From a candidate division WOR-3 bacterium (GTDB taxonomy: Bacteria; Hydrothermota; Hydrothermia; Hydrothermales; JAJRUZ01), in NCBI GenBank assembly GCA_039804025.1, contig JBDRZP010000008.1:16933-80932 (forward strand): 64,000 nt of DNA. The letters are read 5' to 3'. The position numbers and the translations under genes are program-made. Positions 8,475 to 16,699 of the stretch are shown in pieces. The first letter of the stretch is position 1; every line of letters starts with the position of its first letter. The notes beneath the pieces are model-generated. The model saw nothing but the letters and a program-made list of their open reading frames with translations. It had not been told where the DNA came from and did not search any database.

Positions 8475-10235
8475 TTGAAAGAAGATGTGCAAGTAAGAAT
8501 AGCCGGCATAGCCGGTGATGGAAGTTTTATTACTGGTGAAGTTCTTGCTTCGATTTTAAAAAAAATTGGGTATTATGTTGTTACGGTTAAGGATTTTCCA
8601 TCAAATATAAGAGGTCTTCCATCAAACTATACTGTAAGGGGAAGTTCTAAACCTGTATACGGTAGGAATGACTATGATGACTTTTTGATTGCCTTTGATA
8701 TACCCAGTATAAAGACCCATCTTAGGGACTTAAAGGAAGGTTCTGTTTGTATTTACGATTCAAGGGATGGAAAGGAGCTTTCTGATGATTTGAAAAAAGA
8801 AGGTGTTTTTTATGTTCCTCTTCCTTTAAGGGAGATTGCAAGAAAGGAACTTGGTCTTGAGCTAATAAAAAATATGGTTGCTGTTGGAGTTCTTTCTGAA
8901 ATTTTTGGAGTGGATGAGGAAATTACAGATAGGGTTATTCTTGAGAATTTTAAGCGGAAAGGGGAAAAAGTTGTTGAGCTTAATAAAAAGGCTGTTTTAA
9001 GAGGTAGGGAACTTGTAAGGGAAAATCACGGAAGATTTCCTGAATTTAAATTGAAGAAATATAATGACCCAGGAAGAATTTTAGCAATGGGGAACGATTT
9101 TGTTTCAATGGGAGCTATTGCGGGTGGTTGTAGATTTCTTGCTGCTTATCCTATTACTCCTTCTTCAGAAATACTTGAGTTTTTGTCAAAAGAAATGAAA
9201 AAATTTGGGGGTGCTGCTATACAGGCAGAGGATGAAATTTCTTCTATAAATATGGCAATTGGTGCTTCAATAGCAGGTCTAAGGGCGATGGTTGCTTCCT
9301 CTGGTCCAGGAGTTGCTTTAAAAACTGAGGGATTATCCTATGCAGGAATGACCGAGACTCCCATCGTTATTTATTATGCGATGAGAGTGGGTCCTTCAAC
9401 CGGTCTTCCGACTAAGACAAGTCAGGAAGATTTGCTTTATATTATTTTTGCTGGTCATGGAGAATTTCCAAGACTTATCTTAATGCCAGCAACACCTGAT
9501 GAACTCTTTTATTTAACAGTAGAGGCTTTTAATTTTGCTGAGGAATTCCAGATACCTGTTATTATTTTAACAGATCAGTTTCTCGCACAGAATAAATTTA
9601 CTATTGATAAAGAAAAAATAGACCCTAAAAAAGTAGAAATAAGGAGAGGTAAAATAGTTTTAAATGGAAATGATGTTCCAAGGAATAATGGTTTTCTTCT
9701 AAGGTATAAAATTGAAGAAGATGGTATTTCTCCGAGAATTATACCTGGTATAAAAGAAGGTGTTTTTGGAACAACAGGTTATGAGCATGATGAAGCAGGT
9801 TATGGAACAGAGGATGAGGATAATAGAGTAAGTATGGTAAAAAAGAGGATGAGTAAAATAAAGCATTTAATAAAAAGGGTGCCGCCTCCTGTATTATATG
9901 AAAAAAAGAATGCTAAGATCGGGATTATTTCTGCAGGTTCCACTTTTGGTCCTATTATGGAAACTATAGAGAGATTGGAAAAGGATGGAATTTCTGTTTC
10001 TTTTTTAAGAATTGTTACCTTATGGCCATTTCCTGAGGATGAAGTAAGAAAGTTTGTTGAAGATAAGGAAAAAATTTTTATAGTGGAGCAGAATTATAAG
10101 GGGCAGTTAAGATTTCTTGTGGAGAATGCTATTATTGATATTCATAAGAATAAAATAAGGGGAATTACAAAGTTTTCAGGAAGACCTTTTAAACCTCTTG
10201 AAATAGAGGAAAAAATAAGGGAGGAATTAAAATGA
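8475..10235 (+). CDS. korA: 2-oxoacid:ferredoxin oxidoreductase, fused gamma-alpha subunit
   Basis: The 586-residue KorA-type subunit oxidises 2-oxoacids (2-oxoglutarate or related) with CoA, passing electrons to ferredoxin, together with KorB. Residues ~1-180 are the gamma domain (VRIAGIAGDGSFITGEVLA). From ~195 the alpha domain follows, with GNDFVSMGAIAGG, the typical YPITPSSEI loop and SGPGVALKTEGLSYAG. It starts at TTG 8475, supported by AAAGGAGG at 8461-8468. A TATAAT at 8410-8415 is a possible -10, but no good -35 accompanies it. Its stop overlaps korB by four bases. The exact 2-oxoacid is not settled by sequence reading alone. Confidence 0.92.
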   Translation: MKEDVQVRIAGIAGDGSFITGEVLASILKKIGYYVVTVKDFPSNIRGLPSNYTVRGSSKPVYGRNDYDDFLIAFDIPSIKTHLRDLKEGSVCIYDSRDGKELSDDLKKEGVFYVPLPLREIARKELGLELIKNMVAVGVLSEIFGVDEEITDRVILENFKRKGEKVVELNKKAVLRGRELVRENHGRFPEFKLKKYNDPGRILAMGNDFVSMGAIAGGCRFLAAYPITPSSEILEFLSKEMKKFGGAAIQAEDEISSINMAIGASIAGLRAMVASSGPGVALKTEGLSYAGMTETPIVIYYAMRVGPSTGLPTKTSQEDLLYIIFAGHGEFPRLILMPATPDELFYLTVEAFNFAEEFQIPVIILTDQFLAQNKFTIDKEKIDPKKVEIRRGKIVLNGNDVPRNNGFLLRYKIEEDGISPRIIPGIKEGVFGTTGYEHDEAGYGTEDEDNRVSMVKKRMSKIKHLIKRVPPPVLYEKKNAKIGIISAGSTFGPIMETIERLEKDGISVSFLRIVTLWPFPEDEVRKFVEDKEKIFIVEQNYKGQLRFLVENAIIDIHKNKIRGITKFSGRPFKPLEIEEKIREELK

Positions 10236-11116
10236 GTGAAATATTAAGTGAGGTCAAAGTTAGAACTCCAAAAGATTACGAAGGTTATAAAAAACCTACC
10301 TGGTGTCCTGGTTGTGGAGATTTTTCAATTCTTTCTTCATTGAAAAAGGTTGCTGCTGAAATTGGATTAGATCCTTTTAAAACTGTTGTTGTTTCAGGTA
10401 TAGGTTGTTCTGGTAAATCCTATGCCTTTTTCTATGCAAACGGTGTTCATACACTCCATGGTAGGGTTTTACCTGTTGCTACTGGAATAAAACTCGGCAA
10501 CCCTGAACTTTTTGTTATAGCTCTTTCAGGTGATGGTGATGCACTTGCAATAGGTGGAAATCATTTTATTCACACTGCAAGAAGAAATGTTGATATAAAA
10601 CTTATAATAATGAATAATCAAATTTATGGTCTTACAAAAGGTCAGTTTTCTCCTACATCAAATCATGGTTTTGTGACAGTTTCAAGTCCATATGGTTCAG
10701 TTGAATTTCCTGTTGACCCAGTAGTTTTGGCTCTTGCTTCAGGTGCAAGTTTTGTTGCAAGGGCATTTTCAGGTGAGCCTAATTCTTTGACAGAGATAAT
10801 TAAAGAGGCATTTTTACACAAAGGTTTTTCAGTTATTGATGTTCTTTCTCCATGTGTAACCTATAATAAGGTAAATACCTATGATTGGTACAGGGAGAAT
10901 ATAGAGTTTTTACCAAATGACCATGATAAGGAAAATCTTACAGAGGCTTTTACTTATGCTACTTCTTTCAAGGGGAAAATACCCCTTGGAATTTTTTATA
11001 AAAAAGAAAGACCCACTTATGAGGAATTGATTCTTGATAGCTCTAACCCATGCAGGGAAGACCTTTATTGTGGTAGAGAAAGAGTTTATGAACTGATTGA
11101 AACTTTTTCAAAGTAA
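10232..11116 (+). CDS. korB: 2-oxoacid:ferredoxin oxidoreductase, TPP-binding beta subunit
   Basis: This 294-residue subunit binds thiamine pyrophosphate and catalyses decarboxylation in complex with KorA. TPP/Mg motifs are visible: PTWCPGCGDFSILSSL near the N-terminus, GIGCSGKS, and the GDGD...N signature ALSGDGDALAIGGNHF continuing to MNNQIYGLTKGQ. No ferredoxin-type cysteine clusters are present, as expected for the two-subunit Kor type, where the acceptor is a separate ferredoxin. The start is an ATGA overlap with korA, and the next gene overlaps its 3' end by 20 bases. Confidence 0.93.
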   Translation: MSEILSEVKVRTPKDYEGYKKPTWCPGCGDFSILSSLKKVAAEIGLDPFKTVVVSGIGCSGKSYAFFYANGVHTLHGRVLPVATGIKLGNPELFVIALSGDGDALAIGGNHFIHTARRNVDIKLIIMNNQIYGLTKGQFSPTSNHGFVTVSSPYGSVEFPVDPVVLALASGASFVARAFSGEPNSLTEIIKEAFLHKGFSVIDVLSPCVTYNKVNTYDWYRENIEFLPNDHDKENLTEAFTYATSFKGKIPLGIFYKKERPTYEELILDSSNPCREDLYCGRERVYELIETFSK

Positions 11117-11762
11117 AAAAATTAATAATTTGTTTATTTTTTCAGAATATAAGAAAATAGAGGAAGTAATAGAAAAAAGGTTAAAGGAATTCAGGGAAAT
11201 ATGGAAAGAAAAAGATCATATTAAAATTTTTAAGGAATTTCTTTTCTGTCTTTTAACTCCTCAGTCAAAAGCAAAATTTTGTTGGGAGGCTGTTTTAAAC
11301 CTGGAAAGAAAAAATCTTCTTTTTAATGGTGATTATAATGATATTTTTAATGAACTTGCTAAAGTAAGGTTCAGGAAAAGTAAGACAAAATACATTTTGG
11401 AAAACAGGGAAAAATTTTTTAAAAATGGTAATTTTGAAATTGTTAGTATCCTTGAAAATATAAAAGAACCGGAAAAAGTAAGGGAATATCTTGTTAAAAA
11501 TGTTAAAGGGTATGGCTTGAAGGAAGCTTCTCATTTTTTAAGGAATATAGGATTTTCCTTTGAACTTGCTATTCTTGACAGACACATTTTAAAAAATCTA
11601 AAAAAAGAAGGTGTAATTGATGAAATTCCAGATAATTTGAAAAAAAATGAATATCTAAAAATAGAGAAAAAATTTAAAGAGTTTTCTTATAAAACAGGTA
11701 TTCCCTTACAGAATCTCGATCTTTTCTTTTGGTGGAGAGAGACAGGCGAAGTTTTCAAATGA
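11097..11762 (+). CDS. Ogg2-type 8-oxoguanine DNA glycosylase/lyase
   Basis: This 221-residue helix-hairpin-helix protein resembles the Ogg2 family of archaea and thermophilic bacteria, which removes 8-oxoguanine and nicks the backbone. Family residues are present: LLTPQSKAKFCWEA near residue 50, the hairpin VKGYGLKEASHFLRNIG with the catalytic Lys, and the catalytic Asp in AILDRHILKNL. It starts at TTG 11097 inside the end of korB with no separate Shine-Dalgarno, so it depends on translational coupling. Another in-frame TTG at 11130 is possible. Pairing DNA repair of oxidised guanine with an oxygen-sensitive ferredoxin oxidoreductase may be only operon packing. Confidence 0.85.
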   Translation: MKLFQSKKINNLFIFSEYKKIEEVIEKRLKEFREIWKEKDHIKIFKEFLFCLLTPQSKAKFCWEAVLNLERKNLLFNGDYNDIFNELAKVRFRKSKTKYILENREKFFKNGNFEIVSILENIKEPEKVREYLVKNVKGYGLKEASHFLRNIGFSFELAILDRHILKNLKKEGVIDEIPDNLKKNEYLKIEKKFKEFSYKTGIPLQNLDLFFWWRETGEVFK

Positions 11763-12370
11763 ATCTTATAGAGGATTTAAAAAAAGGTTTAAAATTTAAG
11801 GATTTTTATATATTTGCTGATAGGATTTCCTCAGGTAGATTTCCCGAAGAGTATAATATTGATGTTTTTTTAAGAAAAGATAAAAAAGTTTTTTTTATTT
11901 TAAGTTTGAAATATTTTGAAGGAAGAAAACCCTTTTATAGAAAGTGGATTGAAATTTTTAATATAAGTGAAAATTTCTTTAACTCAGAATTTGAAGATTT
12001 TTTTCTTGAATTTATTTCAAAGGATATAAAAGGTGGTGAAAAAATTTATATAGAGTATATAAGGGATAAAGAGACCTATGATTTTTTATTTAAAGGAAAT
12101 CCAGTTTATCTTTCAAGAATTGGTTTTAAACTTTTAAAGCTTTCCTTTACATGGATGAAGGATTTTTATTTTCCGGAGGGATTTTGGGAAGGTTCTCCAA
12201 AAATTCTTGCTGAAAAAGCTCTTAATGATAAAAGAAAAATAGAACATTTAATGGAAATTAAAAAAGAAATTGAAAAATTCTACATTAAAAATAAGAATTC
12301 AAAAGACAAATTAATTCTGGAAGGTATAAGAAGAAGTGAGGAATTTTTTAAAAATTTAATAATGATATAA
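11759..12370 (+). CDS. Uncharacterised soluble protein at the end of the korAB-ogg operon
   Basis: I do not recognise this 203-residue protein with confidence; it is vaguely reminiscent of small hypothetical proteins from hyperthermophiles (DUF1122-like), but this needs a profile search. It has no signal peptide or membrane segment and is rich in Phe, Lys and Glu. Notable stretches are FYIFADRISSGRFPEEYNID, a conserved-looking SRIGFKLLKLSFTWMKDFYFPEGFW, and a helical, charged C-terminus. ATG 11759 overlaps the upstream stop (ATGA) and is preferred to the TTG at 11729. It is the last gene before a 920-bp gene-free stretch. Confidence 0.65.
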   Translation: MNLIEDLKKGLKFKDFYIFADRISSGRFPEEYNIDVFLRKDKKVFFILSLKYFEGRKPFYRKWIEIFNISENFFNSEFEDFFLEFISKDIKGGEKIYIEYIRDKETYDFLFKGNPVYLSRIGFKLLKLSFTWMKDFYFPEGFWEGSPKILAEKALNDKRKIEHLMEIKKEIEKFYIKNKNSKDKLILEGIRRSEEFFKNLIMI

Positions 12371-12408
12371 AGGTGAAATGCAAAAGATTTTATGAGAAAA
12401 CGCCTATG

Positions 12409-12588
12409 TTGAAAGAATTAAAGAGGACATGTAGGAAAATTTTGTAGCAGGCACCCCTTGTGATTTTATTGAGACGGAAAATTCAATATTCTTATAGTAT
12501 TCTACACTAAAGAGATTAAGATTAAGTAGTTTATGAAAAATATGGAGAAAGGTTAAAGTGGGAAGCATTCAATATCATTAAAAATTCG
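12409..12588 (+). pseudogene. Decayed coding fragment, copy 1
   Basis: Reading across frameshifts and a stop gives LKELKRT, then FVAGTP.DFIETE, then a piece matching FNI..VFYT, then an open stretch VVYEKYGERLKWEAFNIIKN (12526-12585). Copy 2 at 13121-13225 gives matching residues in one intact frame, so these are remains of the same protein. The family is not recognised. The fragment is broken off at 12587 by a palindromic element. Confidence 0.55.
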
Positions 12589-12627
12589 CAGGCTAAAGCC
12601 TGCGCCTACCATTTTTTTGAAAATCTT
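12587..12627. repeat. Palindromic repeat, GCAGGCT type, with T-run
   Basis: CGCAGGCT-AA-AGCCTGCG (12587-12604) forms an 8-bp GC-rich stem. It is followed by CTACCATTTTTTTGAAAATC, a 22-bp stretch (12606-12627) repeated exactly at 12698-12719. A GC stem plus T7 could act as a factor-independent terminator for the operon ending at 12370, but the repeated nature suggests a mobile or REP-like element. Confidence 0.7.
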
Positions 12628-12648
12628 TAATATTTATTCCCATGATTC

Positions 12649-12719
12649 TATAATTTTATGGTAGCCGCACCTTTTAGGGTGCGTTATATCCCGCAGGCTA
12701 CCATTTTTTTGAAAATCTT
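12649..12719. repeat. Composite palindromic repeat with nested inverted repeats
   Basis: An outer 9-bp perfect inverted repeat, ATGGTAGCC (12658-12666) and GGCTACCAT (12696-12704), encloses an inner CGCACC...GGTGCG stem (12666-12683). The unit ends in T7. It is the most complete member of the family and shows that the GCACCC-type and GCAGGCT-type pieces are two halves of one element. A degraded further copy (GGAGCTACACC...) sits at 12726-12750. Confidence 0.7.
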
Positions 12720-12829
12720 CTTCTGGGGAGCTACACCTTTTAAGGTATAAAGTAACAAGATTTTTAGAATATTGTTTCTATTATCCCTCATATCTCCTTC
12801 GTCCTTAATTTTCCAAAAAAAACAAGGTT

Positions 12830-12865
12830 CTATAATTTTATGGTAGCCGCACCCTTTAAAGTGCG
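12830..12865. repeat. Palindromic repeat, GCACCC type
   Basis: The unit starts CTATAATTTTATGGTAGCCG and continues GCACCCTTTAAAGTGCGC, matching the left half of the element at 12649. The following GCGCAAAAATTCTTTAAG is shared with the copy at 39680-39780 read on the minus strand. Confidence 0.65.
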
Positions 12866-12910
12866 CAAAAATTCTTTAAGAGAGCCTTTTTCTTTTATCC
12901 CCATAATTTT

Positions 12911-12940
12911 ATTTAATTATATTTAATCATATTTAATTAT
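12911..12940. repeat. Three tandem 10-bp AT units
   Basis: ATTTAATTAT, ATTTAATCAT and ATTTAATTAT follow one another directly, differing at one base. No function can be assigned. Confidence 0.6.
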
Positions 12941-12951
12941 ATGGCATCCAC

Positions 12952-13054
12952 AATTTTATGGTAGCCGCACCCTTCAGGGTGCGAAATATTTTGCTTTAAG
13001 ATTAAAATATGAAAAAGAAAAAAGTTTAAAAAATAATGATAGAGAGGAAAAATT
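12952..13054. repeat. Dispersed repeat: palindrome plus ~70-bp tail, second copy at 39680-39780
   Basis: The palindromic unit (GTAGCCGCACCCTTCAGGGT) is followed by CTTTAAGATTAAAATATGAA, an AAAAAATAATGA stretch, and GAGAGGAAAAATT. The same order occurs on the minus strand at 39780-39680 with few changes, so the repeat is about 100 bp and includes more than the hairpin. Confidence 0.7.
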
Positions 13055-13225
13055 GAGGGAAATTAATTATCAAATTTTTTGAAAAATAGACAACAAGGCA
13101 ACAAAGGATGATTTTTAAAGTTGAAAGATTTAAAGAGGACTATACAAGAACATTTTGTAGTAGGCACTCCTAAAAATCTTATTGAGACAGAAAAATTCAA
13201 TATAAACCTATTTATTGAATTTTAA
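13034..13225 (+). pseudogene. Decayed coding fragment, copy 2
   Basis: A short open frame from 13121 to a TAA at 13225 reads LKDLKRTIQEHF, VVGTPKNLIETEKFNI, NLFIEF. Upstream, in other frames, NDREEKLREINYQIF (13034-13080) can be read. The minus strand at 39588-39720 gives NEREEKL and KDLKMIIQEIEPKKFNI in the same order, so both loci carry remains of one protein family. No start codon or ribosome site supports expression. Confidence 0.55.
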
Positions 13226-13276
13226 ATTTTATTTATTTTAAAATTATTTTTTAAATTTTATTTATTTTAAAATTAT
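13221..13276. repeat. 29-bp-period tandem repeat of pure A/T before the E1 alpha gene
   Basis: A 27-base A/T-only unit (beginning TTTAAATTTTATTTATTTTA) occurs exactly at 13221-13247 and 13250-13276. It ends five bases before GGAGG (13281-13285) and the ATG at 13291. It occupies the place of the promoter or 5' leader of the dehydrogenase operon, so it may act as an UP-like or unstructured leader; that is inference. Confidence 0.7.
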
Positions 13277-13290
13277 TATGGAGGTTTAAA

Positions 13291-14406
13291 ATGGAAATTA
13301 GGACTTTTGAAATTGAGCCATTTACAAAAGAGCCGTACAGGCTTTTGGATGAAGAAGGTAAACCTCTTTTTGATTTTGAGCCCGAAGATTTTGGTTTATC
13401 TAAGGAATTTCTTCTAAGACTCTATAAAGATATTCTTCTGACAAGGGAGATTGATAGAATGGGATGGATTCTTGTAAGGCAGGGAAAGGCTTATTTTTAT
13501 ATTTCTATAGGTGGACAGGAAACTTCTCATGTTGCTTCTTTATATGCACTTGAAAAGGATGACCTTGTTATGCCTTTTTACAGAACTGTTCCTTCTTTAC
13601 ATGTAAGAGGTGCTAAAGTTGAGGAAATTTTTGCTCAGATAATGGGAAGAGCTTCTGATCCTTTAAAAGGTAGACAGATGCCAGGTCATTTTGGAAAAAA
13701 AGATTTAAATATTTTTGTTTTGGGTTCACCTGTTGGTCTTGGACATCCAGTTGCTATGGGTATTGCTATGGGAATAAAGTATAAAAAGGAAAATAAAGTA
13801 ATTATTTCCTATGGAGGAGAAGGTTCAACTTCTGAAGGACATTTTCATTCTGCGATGAATTTTGCTTCTGTTTTTGGTTTACCCTTAATAATTTTTATAG
13901 TTAATAATCAGTATGCTATTTCAGTTCCAAGGGTAAAACAAACAGCTTCAGAAACAATTGCCATAAAAGCAAAGGCTTACGGTGCTGAGGGTTACTATAT
14001 TGATGGAAATGATGCTTTAATTACATATCTTGTAACAAAGAAGTGTGTAAATGAGGCAAGATTAAATAAAAGACCTTTTTTAATTGAAGCAGAAACTTAC
14101 AGATTTGATCCCCATTCTTCAGCAGACGATGATAAAAAATACAGAAGCAGAGAAGAATTAGAAATGTGGAAAAGAAAGGATGGGCTTTTAAGATTAAAAA
14201 AATATTTAGAATATCTTGGTATATGGAATGAGGAAAAGGATGAGTTTTTGAAAAGGGAAATAGAGGAAAAACTTAACAAGATTGTGGAAGAGGTCGAGAA
14301 AATTCCTTTTCCTGAACCAAGGGATATGTTTTATGAGGTTTATGTTAAAACTCCATGGTATCTTGAAGAAGAATACTTGGAATTAAAAAAGGAAATGGAG
14401 GGGTAA
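13291..14406 (+). CDS. 2-oxoacid dehydrogenase E1 component, alpha subunit
   Basis: The 371-residue alpha subunit binds thiamine pyrophosphate and, with the beta subunit, decarboxylates a 2-oxoacid and acylates the E2 lipoyl group. TPP motif: [20 protein letters not shown] (~174-193), ending in IVNNQYAIS. The phosphorylation-loop region [17 protein letters not shown] is of the branched-chain/acetoin dehydrogenase sort rather than the E. coli AceE sort. GGAGG at 13281 supports the start. It is the first gene of E1a-E1b-E2-E3. Branched-chain 2-oxoacids are the most likely substrate because of the heterotetrameric E1, but pyruvate is possible. Confidence 0.92.
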   Translation: MEIRTFEIEPFTKEPYRLLDEEGKPLFDFEPEDFGLSKEFLLRLYKDILLTREIDRMGWILVRQGKAYFYISIGGQETSHVASLYALEKDDLVMPFYRTVPSLHVRGAKVEEIFAQIMGRASDPLKGRQMPGHFGKKDLNIFVLGSPVGLGHPVAMGIAMGIKYKKENKVIISYGGEGSTSEGHFHSAMNFASVFGLPLIIFIVNNQYAISVPRVKQTASETIAIKAKAYGAEGYYIDGNDALITYLVTKKCVNEARLNKRPFLIEAETYRFDPHSSADDDKKYRSREELEMWKRKDGLLRLKKYLEYLGIWNEEKDEFLKREIEEKLNKIVEEVEKIPFPEPRDMFYEVYVKTPWYLEEEYLELKKEMEG

Positions 14407-14407
14407 A

Positions 14408-15388
14408 ATGGCTAAAATGACAATAGGTGAAGCATTAAGGAATGCTCTTGATATAAAACTTTATGAGGATGAAAGAGTTTTGGTTTTTGGTGAGGATGTT
14501 GGAAAAAAAGGCGGAGTTTTTACAATAACAGAGGGATTGCAGGATAAATATGGAGAAGAAAGGGTTTTTGATACTCCCCTTGATGAGGACGGAATTCTTG
14601 GAATGGCAGCAGGACTTGCTTTGTACGGATTAAGACCCGTGGCTGAAATTCAATTTATTGATTTTATATGGCCGGGTTTTGATGTTCTTATTTCTGATAT
14701 AGCAAAGGAAAGGTTTCGGTCAGGAGGACAGTTCAGTGTTCCACTTGTTATAAGGTCTCCTTACGGTGGAGGAGTAAAAGGCGGTTTATATCATTCGCAG
14801 AGTCCTGAGGCAATTTTTGCCCATATTCCGGGGCTTAAAGTGATAATTCCTTCTAATCCTTATGATGCAAAGGGTCTTTTAATTTCAGCAATTGAGGATG
14901 AAGATCCTGTTATTTTTCTTGAACCAAAAAAAATTTATTTTGCCTTTAAAGAGGAAGTTCCAGAAGAAAAATACACTGTCCCAATAGGAAAGGCAAAAAT
15001 TTTAAAGGAAGGAAAAGATTTAACGATTATAAGTTATGGGTATATAATTCATGAGTGCAAGAAAGCAGTGGAAGAATTAGAAAAAGAAGGTATTTCCTGT
15101 GAACTTATTGATTTGAGGACAATAATTCCCTTTGACGGAGAGACTATTCTTAATTCAGTGGCAAAGACAGGAAGGGTTATGATAGTTGTTGAGGCTCCAA
15201 GAATAAATTCTTTTGCCTCAGAGCTTTCAGCTTTTATTTCTGAAAGGGCTATTTTCTATTTAGATGCACCGATTGTGAGAGTTACTGGCTGGGATACACC
15301 TTTTCCCTATATTCTTGAACACCTTTATATGCCTTCTCAAAAGAGAATTTTAAGAGCTGCTAAGAAGCTCCTGGAAGGAGGTTTTTAA
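14408..15388 (+). CDS. 2-oxoacid dehydrogenase E1 component, beta subunit
   Basis: This 326-residue transketolase-like beta subunit completes the E1 tetramer. Recognisable stretches are [17 protein letters not shown] near residue 30, [28 protein letters not shown]-type ([13 protein letters not shown]) and the C-terminal [11 protein letters not shown]. The ATG lies one base after the E1 alpha stop, with AAATGGAGGGGT just upstream as the ribosome site. Confidence 0.94.
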   Translation: MAKMTIGEALRNALDIKLYEDERVLVFGEDVGKKGGVFTITEGLQDKYGEERVFDTPLDEDGILGMAAGLALYGLRPVAEIQFIDFIWPGFDVLISDIAKERFRSGGQFSVPLVIRSPYGGGVKGGLYHSQSPEAIFAHIPGLKVIIPSNPYDAKGLLISAIEDEDPVIFLEPKKIYFAFKEEVPEEKYTVPIGKAKILKEGKDLTIISYGYIIHECKKAVEELEKEGISCELIDLRTIIPFDGETILNSVAKTGRVMIVVEAPRINSFASELSAFISERAIFYLDAPIVRVTGWDTPFPYILEHLYMPSQKRILRAAKKLLEGGF

Positions 15389-16648
15389 ATGCCTTTTGTG
15401 CTTAAATTACCTGAGATTGCTGAAAGTGTTGTTGAGGGAGAAATTTTAAAGTGGCTTAAAAAGGAAGGTGAATTTGTTAAAAAGAATGAACCCATTGTTG
15501 AAGTTGAAACTCAAAAAGTAACAGTTGAAATTCCCTCTCCCTTTGAAGGTATTTTATACAAGATACTTGAAAAAGAAGGGAATGTTGTAGAAGTGGGTAA
15601 ACCTATAGCAATTATGATTGAAAAGGGAGAAAAAGTAGAAGGTGAAATAGAACTTAGTGCTTCTTCGGAAGAAAAAGAAGAAAGTATAGTTTCCCCTGTT
15701 ACAAATTTAGAAAAGGAAAAAATAAAAACACCTTTTTATGTAGAGGAAAAAGTGAAATTACCTCTTGAACCACCTTATATAAAAGGAAAAGTCCTTGCGA
15801 CTCCTTCAGCAAGAAAGCTTGCAAGGGAGCTTGGAATTGATTTAAGTAAAATAGCTTTTGAGAAAAAGAGAATATTTAAAAAGGATGTTTTAGAAATTAA
15901 AGAAAAACTTGAAAAAGAAAAAGCTAAAGAAAAATTTGAAGCTGAAAAAGAGGTAATTCCACTTAGAGGTTTAAGGAGGGAAATAGCACAAAGACTTAGA
16001 GAATCTAAATCAAAAGCGGTTCATACTCTGCATGTTGATGAGGCAGATTTAACAGAGCTTGTTAAATTAAGAGAAAAAATGAAGGAACTTGCGGAAAAGG
16101 AGGGTGTTAAACTTACCTTTATGCCCTTTGTAATAAAAGCTTCAGTTTCAGCTTTAAAAAAACATCCATATGTAAATGCCACATTTGATGATGAAAAGAG
16201 TGAAATAGTTTTGCATAAAGAATATAACATTGGTGTTGCAGTTGCTACAGAACAGGGTCTTATTGTTCCAGTTGTTAAAAATTGTGAAAGAAAAAGTCTT
16301 TTAGATATTGCAAGGGAAATATCTATACTATCTGAAAAAGCAAGAAAAAGGGAGCTAAACTTGGAAGATGTTCAGGGAGGCACTTTTTCAATAACTAATA
16401 TAGGTTCTATAGGGGGTCTATTTTCTTTTCCTGTTATAAACTATCCACAGGTAGCAATTCTTGGATTTCATTCCATAAAAAAGAGACCGGTTGTAAATGA
16501 AAAGGGTGAAATTGTAATAAGGGATATGGTTTATCTTTCTCTTTCCTTTGATCACAGAGTAATAGATGGTGCTGAAGCTGCACTTTTTATGAAGGATTTA
16601 ATAAAATATTTAGAAACTCCGGAACTTTTATTTCTTGAAAGCATTTAG
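15389..16648 (+). CDS. 2-oxoacid dehydrogenase E2, dihydrolipoamide acyltransferase
   Basis: This 419-residue E2 has one lipoyl domain (~1-78) with Lys43 in VEVETQKVTVEI as the lipoylation site, a Glu/Lys-rich linker, a peripheral subunit-binding domain (~135-170, LATPSARKLARELGIDLSK), and the catalytic acyltransferase domain ending in SFDHRVIDGAEAALFM with the active His and Asp. It transfers the acyl group from lipoamide to CoA and forms the core of the complex. The ATG directly abuts the E1 beta stop, with AAGGAGG at 15375-15381. Confidence 0.94.
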   Translation: MPFVLKLPEIAESVVEGEILKWLKKEGEFVKKNEPIVEVETQKVTVEIPSPFEGILYKILEKEGNVVEVGKPIAIMIEKGEKVEGEIELSASSEEKEESIVSPVTNLEKEKIKTPFYVEEKVKLPLEPPYIKGKVLATPSARKLARELGIDLSKIAFEKKRIFKKDVLEIKEKLEKEKAKEKFEAEKEVIPLRGLRREIAQRLRESKSKAVHTLHVDEADLTELVKLREKMKELAEKEGVKLTFMPFVIKASVSALKKHPYVNATFDDEKSEIVLHKEYNIGVAVATEQGLIVPVVKNCERKSLLDIAREISILSEKARKRELNLEDVQGGTFSITNIGSIGGLFSFPVINYPQVAILGFHSIKKRPVVNEKGEIVIRDMVYLSLSFDHRVIDGAEAALFMKDLIKYLETPELLFLESI

Positions 16649-16699
16649 AGTAATATTTTAAAATTCTCTATTTAATCTTAAAATTTCAGGAGGTAAAAA

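Larger units (their letters stand above)
12371..13290. other. Gene-free island with palindromic repeats and decayed coding fragments
   Basis: This is the longest stretch in the window without an intact gene. It contains at least five related palindromic elements (GTAGCCGCACCC...GGGTGCG and GCAGGCT...AGCCTGC types), two damaged copies of one coding sequence, a 3 x 10-bp AT tandem repeat, and a 29-bp-period AT tandem repeat just before the E1 alpha gene. The pieces are listed separately. The only other place with such sequence is 39588-40886. Confidence 0.85.

Noticed and set aside
12649..12719. Possible tRNA or riboswitch in the nested hairpins
   Set aside because: There is no T-loop GGTTC, no cloverleaf spacing and no downstream metabolic gene in place; the copies elsewhere show it is a repeat.
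12371..13290. Possible CRISPR array in the repeat-rich gap
   Set aside because: The repeats are palindromic elements of unequal length at irregular distances, without constant-length spacers.
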